Origin: Myxococcales bacterium
GTDB lineage: Bacteria > Myxococcota_A > Polyangia > GCA-2747355
Direction: 5' to 3'
Assembly: GCA_020431405.1 (NCBI GenBank)
Contig: JAGQIK010000359.1
Span: forward strand, 1 to 37,858
Length of the DNA stretch: 37,858 nt
Shown here: piece after piece, positions 24,386 to 31,188 of the stretch
Position numbering within the stretch: position 1 is the stretch's first letter
How the letters are laid out: each line of letters begins with the position of its first letter
Translations under genes and position numbers: made by a program
The notes under the pieces: generated by a model
What the model was told of the DNA's origin: nothing
The model's database searches: none
Seen by the model: only the letters and a program-made list of their open reading frames with translations

Positions 24386-25714
24386 ATGCCCGCTCAGGCT
24401 CCTTCTTCTCGCACTGTGATCATCGGAGGCGGGCTCGCCGGTATCGCGGCGGCGCTGCATGCCCAGCGCCCCCACGTGCTGGTCGAGCGCACGCGTTCAC
24501 TGGGCGGCTTGGCCCGCACCGAAGAGCGCGACGGCTTCTTCTTCGACCACACCGGCCACTGGCTGCACCTGCGCGATGCCTACATTCGCGAGCTGGTGAC
24601 GTCCAAGATGGGCAACGACCTGGTGGAGGTCGAGCGGCGCGCGCAGATCTTCTCGCACGGCGTGCTCACCCAGTATCCGTTCCAGGGCAACCTGTTCGGG
24701 CTGCCGCCGGATGTCGTGCACGAGTGCCTAGTCGGCATCGTCAACGCGCACATGGGGCGCGACGCCGCCGGCGAGCCGCGCAACTTCGAGCAGTACGTAG
24801 AGCACCACTTCGGCGTCGGCATCGCGAAGCACTTCATGGTGCCGTACAACCGCAAGCTGTGGGGCGTCGAGCCGAGCGAGATCACAAGCGCGTGGTGCAG
24901 CCGCTTCGTGCCCAAGCCCAACCTCGAGCAGGTCATCGCCGGGGCGGTGGGCGCCGGCTCGGCGCAGCTCGGCTACAACGTACGCTTCATGTACCCCAAG
25001 CACGGCGGCATCGGCGCCATGTCGCGCGCCATCAGCGCCGACATCGATCCCGACCACACGCGGCTCGGCCTGGCGGTGGACCAGATCGATCCGCGCGCGC
25101 GCACGGTGCGCGCCGGCGACGAGTCGTGGCGCTACCACGCGGTGATCTCGAGCGTGCCGCTGCCGAAGCTGGTGGAGATGATCGTCGGCGCGCCCGACGA
25201 GGTGCGCGAGGCGGCCTCGAAGCTGCGCGCCACCGCCGTGCGCTACCTCAACGTGGCCACCAACAAGCCGGCGCGTGCCGACTATCACTGGGTCTACGTT
25301 CCGGAAGAAAAGTATCCCTTCTACCGCGTGGGCGTCTTCTCCAACGCCATGCCGTCGATGGCGCCGCCCGGCTGCTCGAGCCTCTACGTCGAGCTCTCCG
25401 ACCGCTCGCCCATCGACGACCGCGAAGCGCTAAAGCGCGACGCCATCCGCGCGCTGGTCGAGATCAAGGCGATCAACAGCAGCGAGGATGTGGTCTTTGC
25501 CGATCTGCGCCGCATCGACCCGGCCTACGTGATCTTCGACGAGGCCTACGAGAGCGCGCTCGAGGTGATCCACCCCTACCTCGAGTCGCAGCGCATCTAC
25601 TCCACCGGTCGCTACGGCGCGTGGATCTACAACGCCATGGAAGACAGTCTGCTCGCCGGCAAGGCCGCCATCGAGACGGTCGAGTCGCTGCCCGCAGATG
25701 AGAACGCTGCATGA
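24386..25714 (+). CDS. FAD-dependent oxidoreductase, UDP-galactopyranose-mutase-like
   Basis: A 442-residue flavoprotein. The N-terminal FAD fold has VIIGGGLAGIAAALHAQ and then LGGLARTEERDGFFFDHTGHWLH. PYNRKLWGVEPSEITSAW is characteristic of UDP-galactopyranose mutases and related sugar flavoenzymes. The C-terminal part carries GRYGAWIYNAMEDSLLAGKAA, the second FAD contact. It may interconvert pyranose and furanose UDP-sugars or modify a lipid-linked sugar; protoporphyrinogen-oxidase-like desaturases are an alternative. The stop overlaps the GT2 start as ATGA, so the two act together. No Shine-Dalgarno is clear at the ATG. Confidence 0.82.
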   Translation: MPAQAPSSRTVIIGGGLAGIAAALHAQRPHVLVERTRSLGGLARTEERDGFFFDHTGHWLHLRDAYIRELVTSKMGNDLVEVERRAQIFSHGVLTQYPFQGNLFGLPPDVVHECLVGIVNAHMGRDAAGEPRNFEQYVEHHFGVGIAKHFMVPYNRKLWGVEPSEITSAWCSRFVPKPNLEQVIAGAVGAGSAQLGYNVRFMYPKHGGIGAMSRAISADIDPDHTRLGLAVDQIDPRARTVRAGDESWRYHAVISSVPLPKLVEMIVGAPDEVREAASKLRATAVRYLNVATNKPARADYHWVYVPEEKYPFYRVGVFSNAMPSMAPPGCSSLYVELSDRSPIDDREALKRDAIRALVEIKAINSSEDVVFADLRRIDPAYVIFDEAYESALEVIHPYLESQRIYSTGRYGAWIYNAMEDSLLAGKAAIETVESLPADENAA

Positions 25715-26487
25715 ACGCGCGCAATCCGCCCCAATCGCCCGATCCCTACCTGCATCACGACGCCGACGCCGACGGCTCGACCAAGGCGCCGCTGCTGTCG
25801 GTGGTGATCCCGGTCTACAACGAGGAAGGCATCCTCGCCTCGTCGATCATCGCGCTGCGACAGAACCTGCTCGAGCTCGGCTGGAGCTTCGAGATTCTGA
25901 TCGCCGAGAACGGCTCCAAAGATCGCACGATGGAGCTGGCGCGCGAGCTCGAGTCCAAGTACGAGCAGGTGCGCGCGTTTTCCATCGGCGAGCCCAATTA
26001 TGGTCGCGCGCTCAAAGAGGGCATCCTGCGCGCGCGCGGCACGTACATCGTGTGCGACGAGATCGACCTCGGCGACATCGATTTCTATCAGCGCGCGCTC
26101 AAGCGCCTGATGGATGGCGACGCCACGCTGGTGGTCGGCAGCAAGGCGCTGCCTAGCGCCGAGGACACGCGTCCCGCCTATCGGCGCGTGGCGACGGCCG
26201 TCTACAACGGCATGCTGCGCGTGCTGTTGCACTATCACGGCACCGACACCCACGGCATGAAGGCGCTGCGCCGCGAGTCGCTGGTCGGCACGGCCGGCCG
26301 CTGCGTGGTCGACAAGGACGTCTTCGCCAGCGAGCTCGTGATCCGCGCCGAACGCGAGCGTCATCCGGTGGTCGAGATCCCCGTGCGCGTGGTGGAGAAG
26401 CGCAAGCCCTCGATCAACCTCTTTCGGCGCGTGCCCAACGTGCTCAAGAACCTGGCCCAGCTGACCTACGTGCTGCGCCGCCGCTGA
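25711..26487 (+). CDS. Family 2 glycosyltransferase (polyprenyl-phosphate sugar synthase-like)
   Basis: A 258-residue GT-A fold enzyme. LSVVIPVYNEEG, then EILIAENGSKDRT, NYGRALKEGI and the metal-site region VCDEIDLGDIDF define the family. It ends without the membrane helices seen in GtrB-type enzymes, like short dolichyl-phosphate-mannose synthases. It probably makes a polyprenyl-phosphate hexose in the cytoplasm, the donor type used by the divergent ArnT-like enzyme. It overlaps the flavoprotein gene by 4 bp. Confidence 0.88.
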   Translation: MNARNPPQSPDPYLHHDADADGSTKAPLLSVVIPVYNEEGILASSIIALRQNLLELGWSFEILIAENGSKDRTMELARELESKYEQVRAFSIGEPNYGRALKEGILRARGTYIVCDEIDLGDIDFYQRALKRLMDGDATLVVGSKALPSAEDTRPAYRRVATAVYNGMLRVLLHYHGTDTHGMKALRRESLVGTAGRCVVDKDVFASELVIRAERERHPVVEIPVRVVEKRKPSINLFRRVPNVLKNLAQLTYVLRRR

Positions 26488-26507
26488 GCTTCAACGAGGA
26501 GAAGTTG

Positions 26508-26984
26508 ATGGTGAGCACGAGACGTGCGGCAGCGGTCGCGCTGCTGCTGGCGCTTGTTGCCGCGGGCTCGGTCGCCGAGGCGCGCCAGCACCGCGCCTCG
26601 CTAAAGCGAGCCGGTCTGGAGCTCACGCGCGCGCTGGTCGCAGGTGACGTCGCCAAGGCCAAGACGTTCATGCCGTCGCACGCCGAGCTGGCGGCGCTGA
26701 CACGCAAGGCGCCGCCGAAGCGGCGCTATCGCGAGTTGGTCGACCGCTGGGTCCGAAAGCGCGTGCGCGAGCTCGCCGAAGGCAAGAAGCAGGGTAAGCG
26801 CGTCGATGTCGGCGAGGTGCGGGTGCGCGACGTGCACATCCTCGACAGCGGCTCCAAGCTGCTGCGGCGTGTCGTCTTCGCCACCGTGCGTGTCTCTCTG
26901 CGCGTCGATGGCAAGGAACGCGGCGGCATCGAGCTCTTCTTCGTCGACGTCGGACGGCGCTGGAAGCTGTCGATCAAGAAGTAG
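26508..26984 (+). CDS. Small secreted hypothetical protein
   Basis: A 158-residue protein with a signal peptide (about 1-24, ending VAEA before RQHR) and no lipobox Cys. The mature part is basic and holds a pattern of alternating strands near the C-terminus (VFATVRVSLRVDGKERGGIELFFVDVGRRWKLSIKK), similar in shape to small cone-fold (SnoaL/DUF4878-like) secreted proteins. I do not assign a family. AGGAG seven bases before ATG 26508 supports the start. Its end overlaps the convergent CYTH-like gene by 11 bp. Confidence 0.6.
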   Translation: MVSTRRAAAVALLLALVAAGSVAEARQHRASLKRAGLELTRALVAGDVAKAKTFMPSHAELAALTRKAPPKRRYRELVDRWVRKRVRELAEGKKQGKRVDVGEVRVRDVHILDSGSKLLRRVVFATVRVSLRVDGKERGGIELFFVDVGRRWKLSIKK

Positions 26985-27696
26985 GCGCCTCGCGCAGCAG
27001 GTCGAGCGCGGCGCGTGTCTTGGGCCGCTGCTCGGGATCGAGATCGATGCCCTCCTTCTTCAGCCACGCCTCGAGCCGCTTGGAGGTCGCGTCGGCCATG
27101 GCGCCAGGCACCTTCATCGAGACCTCGAGGAAGCGCACGCCGTTTACCAGCCAGCGCTCGAGCACCACCTCGCCGCCGAGCTCCGCGACCACGCCCTTCC
27201 ACACCGCGCCGTCGATGGGCCCCAGCGGGCGCACGCGGTCAAAGTCGACAAACCCCTGCAGCTCGAGCAGGAAGCGGTGCTGGATCGCCGAGTAGAGCGC
27301 GTCGAAGTTGACGTCGTCGTCGTCGAGGGCGAGCTTGATCAGCGGCTGCGCGCGCTGGTTGGTCAGCGCGATGCTCGGGATCTCGCGCGTGCCCGCGCGA
27401 TCGATCTCGGCCTTGAAGCCGGTGATCTCGCGCCACGAGTCGGGCACCGTGTCGGGCGTGCGCGGCCGCAGCTTGACGGTCGTCGTGCCGACCATCTTGC
27501 CCGAGCGATTCTCGGTGCTGCGCAAGCGCAGGATCAGCCCGCGCTCGAGCAGCTCGAGCCCCGGCGTGTCGAGAAAGTAGATCACGCGCGCTCGGCGCTG
27601 CTCGCGCTCGAAGCCGAGGGCGCCACGCACCTTCTTGCCCTGCGCGGGGTCGATCAGCAGCTTGATCTCGAACGGGAGCTCGCCGGGAGTCGTCAT
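26974..27696 (-). CDS. CYTH-like (triphosphate tunnel metalloenzyme family) protein
   Basis: A 240-residue protein with the beta-tunnel sequence pattern of the CYTH superfamily: FEIKLLID at the N-terminus, YFLDTPGLELLERGLILRLRS, TVKLRP, and later ELQGFVDFDRVRP and LEVSMKVPG. The classical ExExK start motif is incomplete, since only the second Glu and the Lys are present. Hydrolysis of tripolyphosphate or another triphosphate is therefore uncertain. It lies 12 bp beyond the stop of the lipoprotein gene to its left on the map and may belong to that minus-strand operon. Confidence 0.7.
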   Translation of the reverse strand: MTTPGELPFEIKLLIDPAQGKKVRGALGFEREQRRARVIYFLDTPGLELLERGLILRLRSTENRSGKMVGTTTVKLRPRTPDTVPDSWREITGFKAEIDRAGTREIPSIALTNQRAQPLIKLALDDDDVNFDALYSAIQHRFLLELQGFVDFDRVRPLGPIDGAVWKGVVAELGGEVVLERWLVNGVRFLEVSMKVPGAMADATSKRLEAWLKKEGIDLDPEQRPKTRAALDLLREAPTS

Positions 27697-27708
27697 ACGA
27701 AGAGGGTA

Positions 27709-29847
27709 CTACAGCGCGCCGCCATCGATGGGCCTACCGCAGGCGCTGACCGGCTGTGCGCGGCCGTCGCGGCGGCAGCGTAGGGCGTCGCAGCCCGCGC
27801 CGTTGCAGCTGTAGTGGCCGCTGGCGCGCACGATCCAGGGGGCGCCGCTGGTGACGCCGACCGTGGCGCGCAGGCGCCCGTCGGCGCCGACGAGGGTGAC
27901 GGCGTGGTCGTCGTGGTGCAGCTGATAGAAGAGGTTGGCGCTGGGCGACCAGAAGACGGCGCCGCGGTCGGAGAAGCGCAGCTCGCGCAGCTGCTGGCCG
28001 CTGCGCGTCGAGTAGATCGCGACGGTGGGCGGCGAGTCGATGAAACGCGCGTCGCGGATCAGCGCGAGGGTCGAGCCGTCGATCCACGCGGTGCGCGCGT
28101 AGTCGTTGCGCCGATGGGCGAGCGGCAGCGCGGCGCGCGCGGGCTCGAGGCCGGGCAGGCGGCGCAGCTCGACGCCGCCGCTGCGGCCGCTGATGACGAA
28201 CGCCACTTGCGTCGCGTCGGGTGCCACCGAGAGGCCGAAGACGCCGCCGCTGCCGGGCTTGCGCTGACAGCAGCGCGTGCGGGCGCTGCGCGGCTTGTCG
28301 GGTGAGAAGACGAAGACGCCGGAGAGCGTGTCGAAGGCCACCAGCGAGAGTCCGTCGGCGCTCTTGACCCAGCGCGCGTCGGTCGGGCGCGGTGAGAAGC
28401 GGGCAGGGCGCAAGAGCCAGCGCGTGTCGGCTTTGCCGTCGATGGCGGGACGCGGGCGGTGGCGGTCGGCGACGGCGAGGCGCTGGCGCCAGCGTACGGC
28501 GCCGCTGCCGGCGTCCAGCAGCAGCAGCTCGTGGCGCCGGCGCGAGCGCTCCACGCGCAGCACGAGGCGGTTGGGTTCCCCGGCCGCGAAGCGCGGCGGG
28601 GTGCGTCGCGTCGAGCGCGCCGCAGCCGGGATCGCGCCAATGCGCTTGGGCGCGGGCTCGGCGAGGTCCCAGCGGTAGAGCGCGTCGTCGTCGGAGAGCA
28701 GCAGCGCGCGGCCGACGAGCTGCTGCGATAGATCGTCGGCGGCGAGACGCGCGTCGCCGATGCGACGGGCGAGCGTCGCCACGCGTGCGCCGCCGCCGGC
28801 GCGAAGCTCGAGCCGCGCGCCCGCCTCGACGAGCACACGATCGAAGCCGCTGGCGCGCGCGCGTTCGCTGGCGCCGCCGCTCGGTGTGCTCGCCGCGCAG
28901 CTCGCGGCGCCGCCCTGCACGGGCTGGCCGACTTTCTTTTTGACCCAGCCCCAGTGACGCGCGTCGAGCCCACCGCCCGCGAGGTGCAGCGTGTCGGCGC
29001 TGTCGAGCATCGCGCAGTCGACGCTGATCTCGATCGCCGTCGACAGCGACGAGACGTCGAGCCACTCGACGTTGTAGCGCGCGCGCGCGCCGCTCGAGCC
29101 TTTGCTCGAAAAGACCGCCAGCATGCTGCGGCCGTCGCGAGTCAGCGAAAGCGCGGTGGCGTCGCGGTGATACCAGGCCACCGGCGGCGAGTCGAAGGCG
29201 CGCGCCCCCGTCGCCCAGGCGAAGCCGCGATAGACGTAGGGTTTGCCGGCCGCGGGATTTTTGCGCAGCAGCGCGCAGGCGCCGTCGGTGGCGAGCAGCG
29301 CCGCTTGCAGCGCCGGCTTGACGCCTGCCTGAGTCCACAGCGTGCGTGCCGCCGCGGTGCCGCGCGAGAGCGCCAGCGCCAGCAGCGTGGCGCCGCGGCC
29401 GTGCGTGCCGCGCGCGCGCGCGAGCAGACACAGGCGCGTCCCCGCCGGCGAGAGCGCGGCGGCGAGGATCTCGCGGCCCGACGCGCCCACGCGCGAGAGC
29501 AGCGCGCCGCTCTTGGCCTCGTGCACGAAGGCCTCGTCCTTGGACCAGCGCAGAAGCCACGCCGCGCCCGTGCGACCGCCGCCGACGAAGACGGCGCCGA
29601 TGTCGCGCATGGGCGTGTGCTGCAGCACCACCGCGCCGAGCAGCGGAGGAAGCGGTCGCGCCGCGGTCGTCGCGCGCCGCGCGCCGCCGTCGCCGAGCGC
29701 GAGCTTTCGTCGCGCCAGCGTAGCCCCACCCGGGCCCGCAGCGGTGCCGCTGCGTGGTGACGGCTTGGGAGGGCAGGCCGCCAGCAACAGCAACAGCAAA
29801 AGCAGCAGCAGCAGCAGCGCGAGCGAACCGGACACGAGACGCGTCAC
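27709..29847 (-). CDS. Large beta-propeller-like surface lipoprotein
   Basis: A 712-residue protein starting at GTG 29847. The signal peptide has a run of 12 Leu ending in LLAAC (Cys25 lipidated). The rest looks like a repeat of beta blades with motifs such as SLTRDGRSMLAVFSS, LLLSDDDALYRWDLAEP, GSGAVRWRQRLAV and LSVAPDATQVAFVI, consistent with a YVTN/WD40-type propeller. Cys near the C-terminus (SCNGAGCDALRC) may form disulphides. A role in ligand or protein binding at the surface is likely; no catalytic motif is seen. Its start overlaps the upstream lipoprotein stop (GTGA). Confidence 0.7.
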   Translation of the reverse strand: MTRLVSGSLALLLLLLLLLLLLAACPPKPSPRSGTAAGPGGATLARRKLALGDGGARRATTAARPLPPLLGAVVLQHTPMRDIGAVFVGGGRTGAAWLLRWSKDEAFVHEAKSGALLSRVGASGREILAAALSPAGTRLCLLARARGTHGRGATLLALALSRGTAAARTLWTQAGVKPALQAALLATDGACALLRKNPAAGKPYVYRGFAWATGARAFDSPPVAWYHRDATALSLTRDGRSMLAVFSSKGSSGARARYNVEWLDVSSLSTAIEISVDCAMLDSADTLHLAGGGLDARHWGWVKKKVGQPVQGGAASCAASTPSGGASERARASGFDRVLVEAGARLELRAGGGARVATLARRIGDARLAADDLSQQLVGRALLLSDDDALYRWDLAEPAPKRIGAIPAAARSTRRTPPRFAAGEPNRLVLRVERSRRRHELLLLDAGSGAVRWRQRLAVADRHRPRPAIDGKADTRWLLRPARFSPRPTDARWVKSADGLSLVAFDTLSGVFVFSPDKPRSARTRCCQRKPGSGGVFGLSVAPDATQVAFVISGRSGGVELRRLPGLEPARAALPLAHRRNDYARTAWIDGSTLALIRDARFIDSPPTVAIYSTRSGQQLRELRFSDRGAVFWSPSANLFYQLHHDDHAVTLVGADGRLRATVGVTSGAPWIVRASGHYSCNGAGCDALRCRRDGRAQPVSACGRPIDGGAL
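29782..29817 (-). repeat. Imperfect CTG trinucleotide tract in a lipoprotein signal peptide
   Basis: On the minus strand there are five pure CTG codons, one CTT, then TTG/CTG alternating to 12 Leu codons in total. Because the unit is a codon, slippage would change the hydrophobic core length without a frameshift. Confidence 0.8.
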
Positions 29848-31160
29848 GAGATGTGCTCTCCTCCGCCGCTGCCGATGCTTCCTCCTCCGCCGCCCGACTG
29901 TGGCGGAGGTGGCTCGCCTTCGGGCGGCTCCCACTTGGACATCGTGCCCGGAACGGTGTCGGTCACCTTCGCGCTTTCGTACCACAGCCGCACCTTGCTC
30001 AGCCGCGTGAGGTAGCCCGCGAACAGCGGCAGCAGCCAGAACGAAAAGAAGATCTTCTCGAAAGGCTCGGCCACCGCCGGCCCCACCTGCGCGTATCGGG
30101 CGAAGCTCGGGTTGTAGACCACCGGCACGCGCGAGCCGCGCTGCAGCGTCTGCCACGAGTAGTGCGTCATCGCCTCGCGAAAGACCTGTCCCGTCTGCGC
30201 GATCACGACGTGGATCAGGTAGTAGGTCGAGTAGCCGCGCTTGCGCTTGACCTTCTTGACCGACTTGCCGATGACCACCGCCGTACCCTCGCCGAAGGTC
30301 AGCGCGCCGATGAGGTACGGCTTGTGAAAGACGTACTGCACGGCGACGATGGCGAGCAGCACGAGGATCGCCCAGAAGCGGTGGTGCCGCGCGCGCAGCG
30401 CGAATACATCGCTGAGCGGCCGGGTGGAGAGCAGCATGCGCCCCGCATGGGGCCGCATCACCATCTGCTGTCCGTCGCGCTCGAGCAGGCCATCGACGTA
30501 GACCTCCTCGCCGACCTGCAGCTCGGCGCGCCGCTCGCGCTCGGCGCGGCCGATGCGCTCGCCTGGCGAGAGATCGTCGACGAGCCGCACGTTATCATCG
30601 GGCTCGACGCGCACGCGCTGGCCATTCTCGAGCGCGATGATGAACGGGCGCCGCGTGGTGAGCTCGCGTTGCACCTCGCTCCAGATCGTCTTTTTGTTCT
30701 TGCCGGTGGTCGAGCGCCCGCTCTGCACGATGCGAAGCTCCACCGCCATCGCGCCGCCGCCCACCACCTCGACGAGCCGCCCGTGCAGCGTCTGATGTCC
30801 GACCTCCGCCGCCTCGCGCGCGCGTGCCTCGGCGCCGGCCATGTCGGCGCGTCGCCGCTGCAGCGCGTAGCCCATCCAGCGCGCGGCGATCAAAACGAAC
30901 CCGAGCAGCGGCAGCCCGAGGTTGACGCCCAAGACCCAGATCGCCGTCGCCGTGGGCGACATGGCGTCCACCGGGTAGAGCTTCGACCAGCGCGGCTCGT
31001 GGCCTTTGGCCTTCGCCACGGCGATCGCCGCCTTGACGTCGGGATGCTGTGCTTCTTGCTTTAGCCTTGTCTGAATGCGCGCGCGCTTGTCGTCGTCGCC
31101 ACAGCTCGACAGCGAGCTCAGCACGAGCAGGCCCACGAGCGCCGCCGTTGCGATCCTCAT
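29844..31160 (-). CDS. Lipoprotein / membrane protein with DUF3592-like segment
   Basis: A 438-residue protein. The signal peptide ends in SLSSC (Cys20). Two further clear hydrophobic segments lie at about 70-92 and 262-282. Between them a beta-rich region carries GRLVEVVGGGAMAVELRIV and GEEVYVDGLLERDGQQ. After the second segment GTAVVIGKSVKKVKRKRGYSTYYL recalls DUF3592-type membrane proteins. The tail is Gly-rich. The N-terminal CGDDD after lipidation suggests the protein is anchored at both ends, an odd combination; the hydrophobic leader could instead be a membrane anchor. The function is unknown. It is co-transcribed with the propeller lipoprotein. Confidence 0.6.
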   Translation of the reverse strand: MRIATAALVGLLVLSSLSSCGDDDKRARIQTRLKQEAQHPDVKAAIAVAKAKGHEPRWSKLYPVDAMSPTATAIWVLGVNLGLPLLGFVLIAARWMGYALQRRRADMAGAEARAREAAEVGHQTLHGRLVEVVGGGAMAVELRIVQSGRSTTGKNKKTIWSEVQRELTTRRPFIIALENGQRVRVEPDDNVRLVDDLSPGERIGRAERERRAELQVGEEVYVDGLLERDGQQMVMRPHAGRMLLSTRPLSDVFALRARHHRFWAILVLLAIVAVQYVFHKPYLIGALTFGEGTAVVIGKSVKKVKRKRGYSTYYLIHVVIAQTGQVFREAMTHYSWQTLQRGSRVPVVYNPSFARYAQVGPAVAEPFEKIFFSFWLLPLFAGYLTRLSKVRLWYESAKVTDTVPGTMSKWEPPEGEPPPPQSGGGGGSIGSGGGEHIS

Positions 31161-31188
31161 GGGCTGCAGTGTAACCCGGGTCTAGCGG

